NCBI RefSeq assembly: GCF_045291545.1
Contig: NZ_CP149514.1
Coordinates: 992,001 to 1,056,000, forward strand
DNA length: 64,000 bases
Direction of reading: 5' to 3'
Source of the DNA: Gallaecimonas sp045291545
Lineage (GTDB): Bacteria > Pseudomonadota > Gammaproteobacteria > Enterobacterales > Gallaecimonadaceae
Every line of letters begins with the position of its first letter. Positions within the stretch are counted from its first letter, which is position 1. Below the pieces are notes generated by a model. The model saw only the letters and a program-made list of their open reading frames with translations. It was not told where the DNA came from and did not search any database. The position numbers and the translations under genes are program-made. This document shows positions 1 through 8,743 of this stretch, piece by piece.

Positions 1-781
1 CGGCTGCCAGCGCCAGTGCGGAACTGGAGACATCCACCTGGGTGACGCCCTTGGCGCCGCCTTGCAGGGCATAAACACCAAAGCCTCCGGTGTAGGAAAA
101 GCAATTGAGCACCTCGGCGTTTTGCACATAAGGCAGCACCGCCGCGCGGTTATCACGCTGATCGAGGTAATAGCCGGTTTTATGGCCCTGCAGTAAATCA
201 ACCCACAAAGACAGGCCGTTTTCACGAATGGCCACCCGTTCCGGCAGGTTGCCGCTGAGGGTTTGCACCAGTGGCTCCAGGCCTTCCTTACGGCGCACGT
301 CCACATCCGAGCGTTCATGAATAACCAGACCGGGGAACTGTGCCTGCAAGGCTGCCACAATGGCGGCGCGCCAGGTATCCGCGCCAGCGGACAGCAGCTG
401 GCAGACCAGCACATTGTCGTAGCGATCAATGGTGACGCCGGGCAGGCCGTCGCTTTCTGCTGCCACCAGGCGATAACCGGTTAGGTCATCACGTGTGATC
501 AGCGCCTGGCGGCGTTGATAAGCTGTTGCGATACGGCGCGCAAAAAAGGCGTCGTCAACAGCTTCTTGCTGCTCAAAAGTCCAGATGCGAGCGCGGATCT
601 GCGATTGCGGTGAATATGCGGCGCGGGCCAGCCATTGCCCGCTACTGCTGTATATCTCGACGTTATCGCCGGCTTTGGGCTTGCCTTTGATGTGATGAAT
701 CGCACTGGCAAAAATCCAGGGGTGGCGGCGCTTTAGTGATTTTTCCCGGCCTTCGGCCAGAACCAGAGCATTACGGGGCAT
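1..781 (-). CDS. rlmI: 23S rRNA m5C1962 methyltransferase RlmI (3' part beyond window)
   Basis: This gene runs off the left edge, so only the first 260 codons are visible. Reading the minus strand from the ATG at 781 gives a protein that starts MPRNALVLAEGREKSLKRRH, followed by PWIF, the PUA-type N-terminal domain typical of RlmI/YccW. Further in are a DGLPGVTIDRY segment and a LDQRDNR motif, and then NCFSYTGGFGVYAL, the SAM-binding motif I of a Rossmann methyltransferase. The known family uses SAM to methylate C1962 of 23S rRNA. The C-terminal catalytic part lies outside the window. Start choice rests on the family N-terminus; no strong Shine-Dalgarno is seen. Confidence 0.9.
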   Translation of the reverse strand, partial: MPRNALVLAEGREKSLKRRHPWIFASAIHHIKGKPKAGDNVEIYSSSGQWLARAAYSPQSQIRARIWTFEQQEAVDDAFFARRIATAYQRRQALITRDDLTGYRLVAAESDGLPGVTIDRYDNVLVCQLLSAGADTWRAAIVAALQAQFPGLVIHERSDVDVRRKEGLEPLVQTLSGNLPERVAIRENGLSLWVDLLQGHKTGYYLDQRDNRAAVLPYVQNAEVLNCFSYTGGFGVYALQGGAKGVTQVDVSSSALALAA

Positions 782-805
782 CAGCAAGCCTGTAAGGTAA
801 GCAAG

Positions 806-828
806 AAGGGCCTGGATTGTAGGCCCTT
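806..828 (-). terminator. Hairpin, possible terminator of the first chemoreceptor gene
   Basis: Perfect 8-bp stem AAGGGCCT/AGGCCCTT with a 7-nt loop, about 20 bases past the stop codon of the minus-strand chemoreceptor. On that strand it is followed by a weak TTCTTGCTT tract, so termination efficiency is uncertain. Confidence 0.5.
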
Positions 829-847
829 GCCCGCTAAATAAAAAGGC

Positions 848-2356
848 TCAGACCGTCAAGCCTTTGAGGGTTTCGGCCAGCCGATCCGACAAACCTTTCA
901 GTTCGTTGGTGCCGGAAGCATTATTTTTGGCGGCATCTTCCACAGACAGTGATTGTTCGCGCACCTCACTGATGTTCGCGGTAATGTCCTCGGCAACGGC
1001 GCTTTGCTGTTCGGCGCTGGCGGCGATCTGCGCCATCATTGAAAAAACCTGTTCGGCGTGGGTGTTGATGGTATGCAGATCCTGCCCGGCTTGCGAGATC
1101 AAGGTGCCGCCATGTTCGGCCTGCTGAACCGTGTTTTCCATTATCCGGCTGACGTCATCGGTGCCACTTTGCAGGGCTTCGATCATCTGCTGGATTTCGA
1201 CGGTAGCCTGCTGTGTACGGGCCGCCAGGGTACGTACTTCATCGGCAACCACCGCAAAACCGCGGCCTTGTTCGCCGGCCCTGGCGGCTTCAATGGCGGC
1301 GTTGAGCGCCAGCAGGTTGGTTTGCTCAGAAATGGCGTTAATGGTTGTTACCACTTCATCAATCCGGCTGGCGTTGTCATTCACTTTGGCCACCGCATCG
1401 CTGGCAGCAAAAATTTCCTTCGATAACTGCTCAATGGCACTGATGGTGTGCTGGATATTATCGGTTCCTTTGGCCGATTCCTCCGAGGCGCGCTGGGTTT
1501 CCGTGGAGGCGCTTTCGGCGTGGTGTGCCACTTCTTTGACAGCCGCGCTCATTTCTTCCATGGCGGTGGCCAGGGAGTCAAGGCTCTGGCGCTGCCCCTG
1601 AGCCAGGGCTTGGGTATCGGTGGATTCGTTTTTAAAGCGTACCGCGGCGTCACTAAGGGTGTCAGAAACGGCTTTGATGACTTTCACCATGTCATGCTGG
1701 CGGCTGGCCAGTTTATCGATGGCAATTGCCAGGGTGGAAAATTCATCCCGCACCGGCAGGAAATTCAACCGGAAGGTTAAGTCCCCATCGGCGACTCGAG
1801 TCAGAGCCTGCACCTGGCTGAACAGGGCGCCGCCGATAAAGGTGGTGATGTAGTAATTGATCACGCCCAGTATCGCCAGCGCAATACTGAGCATGATGGC
1901 GTAGGGTTCAGCTACATCCCAGAAGGGTTTGGCGAGCAATGGGTGCTGCTGTGCCAGTAACCAGGGTTTTCCGGGCACATCAGCGGCGGCGACCAGCATC
2001 TGATCAGCGGTCAGCAGCGCGTGGCTGCCCAGCTTATCGGCATCAACCTTGATGCCCGGGTAGCCACTTAAGGGGCTGCCATTTTTGTTCAGTAACTGAA
2101 ATTCCTTACCGGCAGCGGCGAGAATTTGCCGCGCCTGGGCCTCATTGCCAATGCTAAGGACATGGGCCATGTCCGTTACTTCTTTTTGCATTAGCTGCTG
2201 TTGCGCCAGTTCATCGGATTGCATGTCGTTATGCATGCCAATGGCGGCAAAAATCAGCAGGGCGATGATCGGCAAGCCCAGCAGTAACAGCAGTTTTTCC
2301 TTGAGGGTCAGATGGATGAGGTAGCGATCAATCCAGCGAAACTTCACTTCACGCAT
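848..2356 (-). CDS. Methyl-accepting chemotaxis protein (502 aa)
   Basis: Transmembrane chemoreceptor. A first membrane segment lies at about residues 20-42, followed by a short periplasmic region of about 110 residues, a second membrane segment (about 152-178), a HAMP region (about 180-232) and a long coiled-coil signalling domain. The hairpin tip contains ISEQTNLLALNAAIEAARAG and GRGFAVVADEVRTLA around residues 345-380, the CheA/CheW contact region. No C-terminal NWETF-type pentapeptide is present. An AGGA Shine-Dalgarno precedes the ATG at 2356. The ligand cannot be told from sequence. The gene stands alone between rlmI and rimO, away from any che operon. Confidence 0.93.
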   Translation of the reverse strand: MREVKFRWIDRYLIHLTLKEKLLLLLGLPIIALLIFAAIGMHNDMQSDELAQQQLMQKEVTDMAHVLSIGNEAQARQILAAAGKEFQLLNKNGSPLSGYPGIKVDADKLGSHALLTADQMLVAAADVPGKPWLLAQQHPLLAKPFWDVAEPYAIMLSIALAILGVINYYITTFIGGALFSQVQALTRVADGDLTFRLNFLPVRDEFSTLAIAIDKLASRQHDMVKVIKAVSDTLSDAAVRFKNESTDTQALAQGQRQSLDSLATAMEEMSAAVKEVAHHAESASTETQRASEESAKGTDNIQHTISAIEQLSKEIFAASDAVAKVNDNASRIDEVVTTINAISEQTNLLALNAAIEAARAGEQGRGFAVVADEVRTLAARTQQATVEIQQMIEALQSGTDDVSRIMENTVQQAEHGGTLISQAGQDLHTINTHAEQVFSMMAQIAASAEQQSAVAEDITANISEVREQSLSVEDAAKNNASGTNELKGLSDRLAETLKGLTV

Positions 2357-2440
2357 GGTATGTCCTTTGACGGCAAGAAATCGAATGGTTCATTGATGTT
2401 ATCGCCACTATTTACGCAATTTTTATGCCGATAAAAAGAA

Positions 2441-2470
2441 AAACCGGCCTGATGGCCGGTTTCTTTTTTT
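2441..2470. terminator. Bidirectional rho-independent terminator after rimO
   Basis: A 9-bp stem AAACCGGCC/GGCCGGTTT with loop TGAT is flanked by CTTTTTTT on the plus strand and by TTCTTTTTAT on the minus strand. It lies just past the rimO stop on the minus strand. Confidence 0.88.
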
Positions 2471-3788
2471 ATGCTTTATCAGCAAAGAGGTCGTATTCGT
2501 CGGCGGCAGTAATGGTGGCCTGGATGATGTCACCGCTACTGAGGCCACCGGCTGTGCTGAGATAGACCTGGCCGTCGATTTCCGGGGCGTCACCTTTGGT
2601 GCGGCCAATGGCACCATCGGCGTTAACCTCGTCGATGATTACATCCAGGGTCTGGCCCACCTTGCGCTGTAACTTGGCGGCGCTGATGCGTTGCTGCGCC
2701 TCCATGAAACGGGCAAAGCGTTCCTGTTTGACGGCTTCATCCACTGGGTTAGCCAAGGCATTGGCAGCTGCGCCTTCCACTGGGCTGTAGGGAAAGCAGC
2801 CAACCCGATCCAGCTCGGCCTCGGTAATGAAATCCAGCAGCATTTGAAAGTCGGCTTCGGTTTCCCCGGGGAAGCCGACAATAAAGGTGGAGCGCAAGGT
2901 CAGGTCCGGTACCTGCTGACGCCAGCGCTGGATGCGCTCCAGGGTACGTTCGACTTGGCCTGGGCGTTTCATTTTTTTAAGAATGTCCGGGCTGGCATGC
3001 TGCAATGGCATATCCAGATACGGTAATACCTTACCTTCTGCCATCAGCGGAATAATGTTGTCGACGTGTGGATAAGGGTAGACGTAATGCAAGCGCGTCC
3101 AAATACCCAGTTCCGACAACGCATTGGTGAGCTGGTACATATCGGTTTTAACCGGACGACCATTCCAAAAATCCGTGCGGTGTTTGATGTCCACACCGTA
3201 GGCCGAGGTGTCCTGACTTATCACCAGCAGCTCTTTGACGCCGGCATTCGCCAGCCGTTCGGCTTCGCTGAGTACCTGACCGACCGGCCGGGAAACCAGA
3301 TCGCCGCGCATACTGGGAATGATGCAGAAGCTGCACCGGTGGTTACAGCCCTCGGCAATTTTCAAATAAGCGTAATGACGAGGGGTCAGCTTGACGCCCT
3401 GGGGCGGCACCAGGTCCACGAAAGGGTTGTGCTGGCGGCGGGGCCGGGGCAAATGCTGGTGCACCTTTTCCAACACCGCTTCATAGGCATGAGGGCCGGT
3501 GATGCCCAGTACATGGGGGTGAATTTCGCGGATCTCATCCTCTTTGGCGCCCAAACAGCCGGTGACGATCACTTTGCCGTTTTCTTTCAGGGCTTCGCCT
3601 ATTGCGTCCAAAGACTCCTGCACGGCACTGTCGATAAAACCACAGGTATTAACAATAACCAGGTCCGCATCTTCATAGCTGGGTACGATCTGGTACCCCT
3701 CTGTGCGTAGCTGGGTCAGGATCCGCTCCGAATCCACCAAGTTTTTTGGGCAACCCAGGCTAACAAAGCCGATGGTCTGGTGAGTCAT
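2469..3788 (-). CDS. rimO: Ribosomal protein uS12 methylthiotransferase RimO
   Basis: Radical-SAM enzyme that adds a methylthio group to the conserved aspartate of ribosomal protein S12. The 439-aa length is normal. The N-terminal UPF0004 domain starts GFVSLGCPKNLVDSE and carries the three cluster cysteines (about C13, C49, C78). The radical-SAM motif EGCNHRCSFC lies around residues 146-155, and a TRAM-like domain forms the C-terminus. The start ATG at 3788 follows GAGG with good spacing. The gene is monocistronic, divergent from ribA, and closed by the terminator at 2441-2470. Confidence 0.97.
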   Translation of the reverse strand: MTHQTIGFVSLGCPKNLVDSERILTQLRTEGYQIVPSYEDADLVIVNTCGFIDSAVQESLDAIGEALKENGKVIVTGCLGAKEDEIREIHPHVLGITGPHAYEAVLEKVHQHLPRPRRQHNPFVDLVPPQGVKLTPRHYAYLKIAEGCNHRCSFCIIPSMRGDLVSRPVGQVLSEAERLANAGVKELLVISQDTSAYGVDIKHRTDFWNGRPVKTDMYQLTNALSELGIWTRLHYVYPYPHVDNIIPLMAEGKVLPYLDMPLQHASPDILKKMKRPGQVERTLERIQRWRQQVPDLTLRSTFIVGFPGETEADFQMLLDFITEAELDRVGCFPYSPVEGAAANALANPVDEAVKQERFARFMEAQQRISAAKLQRKVGQTLDVIIDEVNADGAIGRTKGDAPEIDGQVYLSTAGGLSSGDIIQATITAADEYDLFADKA

Positions 3789-3918
3789 GCACTACCTCTG
3801 GATCTGTTTGGCACGAAAAAACGCCATAGTGTACTCAACGGCGCAGCGCCTTGCATCCGTCAGCATCGACAAACGAGCTGTTGCAGTTAATCGGCTAATT
3901 CGATGCACAACCATGGAC

Positions 3919-3946
3919 GGCGCTGTTATATCATAGCGACAGCGCC
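3919..3946. repeat. Inverted repeat upstream of ribA
   Basis: Perfect 8-bp arms GGCGCTGT and ACAGCGCC are separated by 12 bases (3927-3938) that contain a TATATCAT element resembling a -10 box. It sits 35 bp before the ribA start, so it could be an operator over the promoter or a leader hairpin. No FMN riboswitch is seen here. Confidence 0.4.
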
Positions 3947-3980
3947 CCTGCGGGTGCTCAGATGCTGTGTAGAGGTAGTA

Positions 3981-4622
3981 ATGACTGATAATGCAACGCC
4001 GGTAACGATTCGTCGTCAGGTGCAGATCCCGGTACTGGGAGGCCGTTATATGGCCACTTTTGTCACCTTTGATAACTTGCCCGATGGCAAAGAGCATTTT
4101 GCCGTTGTGCTGGGCGACTGGCAGCAGCCGCAACCCTTGGTGCGGTTGCATTCGGAATGTGTCACCGGTGATGTGTTTTTATCCGCCCGCTGTGACTGCG
4201 GCCCACAACTGGAAGAAGCCATTGTGCGTATTGCCGCGGAAGGGGGGGTGATCCTCTACCTGCGCCAGGAAGGGCGTGGCATCGGTTTGATTAATAAACT
4301 CGACGCCTATGCGTTGCAGGACCAGGGCATGAATACCTACGAAGCGAATCGCGCGCTGGGTTTTGCCGATGATCAGCGTGATTTTGCGGTAGCTGCCCAG
4401 ATGCTCAAGGCTCTGTCAGTCAATGATATTCGCCTGTTAACCAATAATCCGCGCAAAGTCGAACAGCTGGCAGCGCATGATATTCAGGTAGCAGACCGGG
4501 TGGGTACACGGGTTTATCGAAATGATCACAATGCCCGCTACCTGGCTGCGAAAAAAGAAGAAGGGCACCATGCTCTGGAACACGACAGTGAAAACTGCTG
4601 CCCGTTCCATGGTGAGCATTAA
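3981..4622 (+). CDS. ribA: GTP cyclohydrolase II (RibA)
   Basis: Opens the imidazole ring of GTP with loss of formate and pyrophosphate, the first step of riboflavin synthesis. The 213-aa protein has the zinc cysteines in ECVTGDVFLSARCDCG (about C59, C70, C72), the RQEGRGIGLINK motif and LTNNPRK. I chose ATG 3981 because AGAGGTAGTA lies directly upstream; an upstream in-frame ATG at 3903 would add a 26-residue extension that does not look like the family. The C-terminal tail (ENCCPFHGEH) is rich in Cys and His and is not found in E. coli RibA. No DHBP synthase domain is fused. Confidence 0.93.
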   Translation: MTDNATPVTIRRQVQIPVLGGRYMATFVTFDNLPDGKEHFAVVLGDWQQPQPLVRLHSECVTGDVFLSARCDCGPQLEEAIVRIAAEGGVILYLRQEGRGIGLINKLDAYALQDQGMNTYEANRALGFADDQRDFAVAAQMLKALSVNDIRLLTNNPRKVEQLAAHDIQVADRVGTRVYRNDHNARYLAAKKEEGHHALEHDSENCCPFHGEH

Positions 4623-4649
4623 AAAAGCCGCGCAGTGCGCGGCTTTTTT
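4621..4649. terminator. Bidirectional terminator between ribA and hns
   Basis: Stem GCCGCGC/GCGCGGC with an AGT loop, flanked by six A on the left and six T on the right, so it can serve both converging genes. Confidence 0.93.
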
Positions 4650-4663
4650 CTTGGTGGCGGCGA

Positions 4664-5068
4664 TTACTTGATCAGGTAATCGTCCAGGTTGCCACCGTTA
4701 TCAACAATCGCCTTGAAGACGCGCGGCATCCGGCCAATGCCAGTCCACAGGTGCTCTTCACCGTCTTTTACCAGGCGGTACTTCGGTGGGCGCTTAACGC
4801 CTTTACCACCACGACGCGGTGCCGAAGCGGTGCTACCACCGGTAATTTCTTCTGGAGAAATACCGGCTTCGGCCATGGCCTTACGCAGCTCATCAATTTT
4901 TGCCAGACGTTCGGCATTTTCTTTTTCGCGAGCTTGTTCTTCTTCTGCACGCTGAGTAATGATGGCGTCCAGCTTGCCTTTAATTTCTTCCAATTCCTGA
5001 ACGGTCAGTTCTTTTGTTGCCGCATTCAGGCGACGTTGATTGCCAAGGATCTGCAAAAAGTCAGACAT
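4664..5068 (-). CDS. hns: H-NS family nucleoid protein
   Basis: Small (134 aa) histone-like silencer. The N-terminal dimerisation helices (residues 1 to about 65) start MSDFLQILGNQRRLNAATKE and contain a long charged coiled coil. A linker rich in Gly, Ser and Arg follows, and then the DNA-binding domain with PPKYR, LWTGIGRMP and the end NLDDYLIK. The family core loop is normally TGQGRTP, whereas here the Gln is Ile (TGIGRMP, about residues 109-115). The upstream region 5069-5140 is AT-rich, as is common for autoregulated hns genes. The start is ATG 5068 after AAGGG. Confidence 0.93.
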   Translation of the reverse strand: MSDFLQILGNQRRLNAATKELTVQELEEIKGKLDAIITQRAEEEQAREKENAERLAKIDELRKAMAEAGISPEEITGGSTASAPRRGGKGVKRPPKYRLVKDGEEHLWTGIGRMPRVFKAIVDNGGNLDDYLIK

Positions 5069-5145
5069 CGTTATGCCCTTTTTATTTAGAGAGGTAATTT
5101 ATCTGTATTTTAAAAAGGCTTTTTATTTTTGCAAGTCATAAAAAG

Positions 5146-5175
5146 AAAAAGGCAGCCAATTGGCTGCCTTTTTTT
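5146..5175. terminator. Terminator after the ETF-QO gene, also facing hns upstream DNA
   Basis: The 18-bp perfect palindrome GGCAGCCAATTGGCTGCC (5151-5168) has A5 on the left and T7 on the right. On the minus strand it directly follows the ETF-QO stop codon at 5174-5176. Confidence 0.85.
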
Positions 5176-6802
5176 ACATATTGGGGTAATTGGGGCCGCC
5201 GGTGCCTTCCGGAGTTACCCAGCGAATATTCTGCGACGGATCTTTAATATCGCAGGTTTTGCAGTGAATACAGTTTTGCGCATTGATTTGAAAACGGGGC
5301 TGGCCCTCTTCTTCAATTACCTCGTAAACACCAGCCGGGCAATAGCGTTGAGCCGGCTCTGCGTATTGGGGCAGGTTGACGCTGATGGGGATTGTCGCGT
5401 CTTTAAGTTGCAGATGGCACGGCTGATTTTCTTCATGGTTGGTATTGGAAATAAACACCGAACTCAATTTGTCGAAACTGAGCTGGCCGTCGGGTTTTGG
5501 GTACTGGCGCGGCTGGTGTTGCGCCGCCGGCTCCAGCTGCTGGTAGTCGGCTTTGGGATCCGACAGCGTCCAGGGGAGCTTGCCGGCAAACAGGTTCTGT
5601 TCCAGCCAGTTATAGGCACCACCCAGCAATGGCCCCCATTTATGCAGCGCCGGGCCAAAGTTGCGGGCTCGGTACAGCTCATCATAAAGCCAGGAGGCTT
5701 TGAAACGGGCATTGAAACTGTCGGCGCTGAGCGGCGTGTCACCTTGCCGCTCGGCAATAATGGCTTCGGCGGCCAACATGCCGGATTTCATGGCAGTGTG
5801 GCTGCCTTTGATTTTGGCAAAATTTAGGGTGCCGGCATCGCAGCCAATCAACATGCCCCCGGCAAAAACCGTCTCGGGCAGGGCATTGAGACCACCTTTG
5901 GCAATGGCCCGGGCACCATAACTGATCCGCTCACCACCTTTGAGGTATTGGGCGAACAGCGGATGCTGTTTCATACGCTGGAACTCATCAAAAGGCGACA
6001 GGTAAGGGTCACGGTAGTTGAGATCAATGATCAAACCTACCGACACCAGATTGTCTTCCAGGTGGTAAAGAAAGGCGCCACCGCTGGCGGTTTCGTCCAG
6101 CGGCCAGCCGCCGGAATGGATCACCAGCCCAGGTTGGTGTTGCTCGGCCGGAATTTGCCATAACTCTTTGAAGCCAATGGCGTAATGTTGTGGATCTTTG
6201 CCTTCGGCGAGATTAAAGCGTGCCAGTAGTTCTTTGCCCAGATGCCCACGGCAACCTTCCGCAAAGAGAGTGTGTTTGGCCAGCAATTGCATGCCTGGTT
6301 CGTGTTGTGGGCCGGGCTGGCCGTCTTTGTCGAGCCCCATGTCTCCGGTTTGAATACCCAGCACCCGGTCGTCGTCACCGTAGACGACCTGCGCGGCTGC
6401 AAAACCGGGGTAGATTTCCACTCCCAGGCTTTCGGCCTGTTCTGCCAGCCAGCGGCAGAGGTTGCCGAGGCTGATAATGTAGTTGCCGTCATTGTGCATG
6501 GGCTTGGGGATTGCCCAATTTGGCAGTGCTTTTTGGCTGTTTTCACTGAGCAGGTAGAGTTCGTCTTTTTGTACGGCGGTGTGCAGCGGGGCGCCGCGTT
6601 CTTGCCAGTCCGGAAACAGTTCGGTCAGTGCCCTTGGTTCAAACAGCGCGCCACTGAGAATATGGGCGCCAACTTCGGAGCCTTTTTCTACTACACACAC
6701 CATCAGTTCCGGGTCCTGCTGTTTAAGACTGCAGGCGGCGGCCAGGCCGCTGGGGCCGGCACCGACGATGACAACGTCAAATTCCATGGTTTCGCGTTCC
6801 AT
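5174..6802 (-). CDS. Electron-transfer flavoprotein:ubiquinone oxidoreductase (ETF-QO)
   Basis: Inner-membrane-associated FAD and iron-sulfur enzyme that passes electrons from reduced ETF to ubiquinone. The 542-aa protein has an N-terminal dinucleotide-binding motif (VVIVGAGPSGLAAA, about residues 9-22), the GCDAGTLNFAKIKG region, and a C-terminal 4Fe-4S domain with YCPAGVY (about C486) and CIHCKTCDIKDP. The ATG at 6802 follows AGGAG. It is divergent from etfBA across a 176-bp region holding a LiuR-like site. It is the sink for electrons from the acyl-CoA dehydrogenases encoded at 19.7 and 24.3 kb. Confidence 0.96.
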   Translation of the reverse strand: MERETMEFDVVIVGAGPSGLAAACSLKQQDPELMVCVVEKGSEVGAHILSGALFEPRALTELFPDWQERGAPLHTAVQKDELYLLSENSQKALPNWAIPKPMHNDGNYIISLGNLCRWLAEQAESLGVEIYPGFAAAQVVYGDDDRVLGIQTGDMGLDKDGQPGPQHEPGMQLLAKHTLFAEGCRGHLGKELLARFNLAEGKDPQHYAIGFKELWQIPAEQHQPGLVIHSGGWPLDETASGGAFLYHLEDNLVSVGLIIDLNYRDPYLSPFDEFQRMKQHPLFAQYLKGGERISYGARAIAKGGLNALPETVFAGGMLIGCDAGTLNFAKIKGSHTAMKSGMLAAEAIIAERQGDTPLSADSFNARFKASWLYDELYRARNFGPALHKWGPLLGGAYNWLEQNLFAGKLPWTLSDPKADYQQLEPAAQHQPRQYPKPDGQLSFDKLSSVFISNTNHEENQPCHLQLKDATIPISVNLPQYAEPAQRYCPAGVYEVIEEEGQPRFQINAQNCIHCKTCDIKDPSQNIRWVTPEGTGGPNYPNM

Positions 6803-6888
6803 GAGAGACTCCTGATAAAGCGGTTAAAAACCGTGCTGGCCCAGAAAAAATGCGGACTGCTGCACTGCTCTTATCTGTCGGTTTCAAG

Positions 6889-6904
6889 TTGACGTTTACG
6901 TTAA
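6889..6904. promoter_or_regulatory. LiuR-like operator between ETF-QO and etfB
   Basis: TTGACGTTTACGTTAA has the 7-2-7 symmetry (TTnACGT, two bases, ACGTnAA) shared with sites before liuR and before the thiolase operon. It lies 75 bp before the etfB ATG. LiuR control of etf genes is known from regulon comparisons in related bacteria; binding here is inferred. Confidence 0.7.
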
Positions 6905-6978
6905 CAGGAAGTATTTTGGCGGTAAAGCTGGGGCCGCTCTGAATGGCCCCAAAAATACAGCCTCAGAGGATACCGCCA

Positions 6979-7728
6979 ATGAAGGTGCTGGTCGCAGTCA
7001 AACGCGTCATCGATTATAACGTCAAAGTCCGTGTTAAAGCGGATCAAAGCGGGGTCGATCTGGCTAACGTCAAGATGGCCCTGAACCCTTTTTGTGAGAT
7101 TGCCGTGGAAGAAGCGGTGCGCCTGAAAGAGCAGGGCACTGCCAGTGAAGTGGTGGTTGTCTCCATTGGTGCTGATAACAGCCAGGAACAACTGCGCACC
7201 GCTTTGGCTCTCGGCGCTGACCGGGCCATTCTGGTCAAAGCCGAAGATGGCCTGGATTCGCTGCATGTGGCCAAGCTGCTGGCAAAAGTATGTGACCAGG
7301 AGCAACCGGAGATGGTGATCCTCGGTAAACAGGCTATCGATTCTGACAATAACCAGACTGGGCAGATGCTGGCGGCGTTAAAAGACTGGCCACAGGCCAC
7401 CTTTGCTTCCGAAGTGAAAGTGGCTGAGGGTGAGCTGGAAGTGACCCGGGAAGTTGATGGTGGCCTGGAAACGGTGGCGGTGACACTGCCAGCGGTGGTG
7501 ACCACTGATCTGCGCCTTAATGAGCCGCGCTATGCGTCGTTGCCCAACATCATGAAAGCCAAGCGTAAGCCGCTGGAAGTGATCGATGCCGCTGACCTGG
7601 GAGTGGATCTGACGCCGCGGGTGAAAACCCTGAAAGTCACCCCCCCACCGGTGCGTCAGGGCGGCGAGCTGGTCGACAGCGTAGATACCCTTATCGATAA
7701 ACTGCGTAACCAAGCGAAGGTGATCTGA
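6979..7728 (+). CDS. etfB: Electron transfer flavoprotein subunit beta
   Basis: Beta (small) subunit of the soluble FAD/AMP heterodimer that accepts electrons from acyl-CoA dehydrogenases. I start it at ATG 6979 after AGAGGA (protein MKVLVAVKRVIDYNVKVRVK, 249 aa, the usual length) rather than at an upstream ATG at 6943. Family features are NPFCEIAVEEAVRLKE, the AMP-binding ILGKQAIDSDNNQTGQ segment and DLRLNEPRYASLPNIMKAK, which includes the recognition loop. It overlaps etfA by one base (TGATG), so the two are translationally coupled. Confidence 0.96.
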   Translation: MKVLVAVKRVIDYNVKVRVKADQSGVDLANVKMALNPFCEIAVEEAVRLKEQGTASEVVVVSIGADNSQEQLRTALALGADRAILVKAEDGLDSLHVAKLLAKVCDQEQPEMVILGKQAIDSDNNQTGQMLAALKDWPQATFASEVKVAEGELEVTREVDGGLETVAVTLPAVVTTDLRLNEPRYASLPNIMKAKRKPLEVIDAADLGVDLTPRVKTLKVTPPPVRQGGELVDSVDTLIDKLRNQAKVI

Positions 7729-8654
7729 TGAGCATTCTGGTTATTGCCGAAAACGACAACACCCATCTCAAACCGGAAACTGCCAAAGTTGTGGCGGCAG
7801 CCCAGGCGATGGGCGACGACCTGCACCTGCTGGTGGCGGGCCACAACTGTCAGGAGGTTGCCAATGCTGCAGCTCAACTTCATGGTGTCGCTAAAGTCCT
7901 GGTGCTGGATGACGCGGCGTTTGCCCACCCGCTGCCAGAAGCCCTGAGCCAAGCCATTGTGGCGCTGGCCGGCGGTTACAGCCACGTGGTTGCGGCCAGC
8001 TCCACCACCGGTAAAAACCTGATGCCGCGTGTCGCCGCCAAGCTCGACGTGGCGCAGATCTCCGACATTATCAAGGTTGAAAGTGCCGATACTTTCCAGC
8101 GCCCCATCTACGCTGGCAACGCCATTGCCACAGTACAGGCGCTGGATGCGCTGAAGGTGGTCACGGTACGGCCCTCGGCTTTTGATGCCGTGGACGGTGG
8201 CAATGCTGCTCCTATCGAAGCGCTGGAAAACAGCAGCAGCTTTGCTGGCAGCCGTTTTCTGCGGGCACAGCTTACCGAAAGCGAGCGGCCAGAGCTGGGC
8301 AGTGCCCGAGTGGTAATCTCCGGTGGCCGAGGTCTGCAAAACGGTGACAACTTTACCCTGCTGGAAAAGCTGGCGGACAAACTGGGCGCGGCTATTGGCG
8401 CCTCCCGGGCGGCGGTTGATGCGGGTTTTGTACCCAATGACTGGCAGGTTGGCCAGACTGGTAAAATTGTTGCCCCGGATTTGTATATTGCCGTCGGCAT
8501 CAGTGGTGCCATTCAGCATCTGGCGGGTATGAAAGACTCCAAGGTGATTGTGGCCATCAACAAAGATCCGGAAGCGCCCATCTTCCAGGTGGCTGACTAT
8601 GGCCTAGTGGGCGATCTGTTCGAGATTGTCCCGGAATTGACTGACAAACTCTGA
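7728..8654 (+). CDS. etfA: Electron transfer flavoprotein subunit alpha
   Basis: Alpha (FAD-binding) subunit of ETF, 308 aa. The N-terminal half is the variable ETF domain. The C-terminal FAD domain has the characteristic SGGRGLQNGDNF, GASRAAVDAGFVPNDWQVGQ and GISGAIQHLAGMKDSKVIVA segments, ending in INKDPEAPIFQVADYGLVGD. It is translated from the TGATG overlap with etfB and closed by a terminator at 8676-8703. Confidence 0.97.
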   Translation: MSILVIAENDNTHLKPETAKVVAAAQAMGDDLHLLVAGHNCQEVANAAAQLHGVAKVLVLDDAAFAHPLPEALSQAIVALAGGYSHVVAASSTTGKNLMPRVAAKLDVAQISDIIKVESADTFQRPIYAGNAIATVQALDALKVVTVRPSAFDAVDGGNAAPIEALENSSSFAGSRFLRAQLTESERPELGSARVVISGGRGLQNGDNFTLLEKLADKLGAAIGASRAAVDAGFVPNDWQVGQTGKIVAPDLYIAVGISGAIQHLAGMKDSKVIVAINKDPEAPIFQVADYGLVGDLFEIVPELTDKL

Positions 8655-8675
8655 TTGCCTCGCCTATCGGAATAC

Positions 8676-8703
8676 AAAGTGCGCCCTGGTGGCGCACTTT
8701 TTT
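8676..8703 (+). terminator. Rho-independent terminator after etfA
   Basis: Perfect 10-bp stem AAAGTGCGCC/GGCGCACTTT with loop CTGGT, continuing into TTT, 22 bp past the etfA stop. Confidence 0.9.
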
Positions 8704-8743
8704 GTGGCCGGGTAAACTGCCCGGTGACAATAAGGAACCTTTC

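Noticed and set aside
3789..3980. FMN riboswitch before ribA
   Set aside because: The conserved core of the RFN element is not visible; only an inverted repeat is seen.
5129..5827. Plus-strand open frame opposite the ETF-QO gene
   Set aside because: Antisense to conserved coding sequence including the 4Fe-4S domain; starts inside a terminator.
7656..8519. Minus-strand open frame opposite etfA
   Set aside because: Fully antisense to etfA, with no family resemblance or ribosome site.
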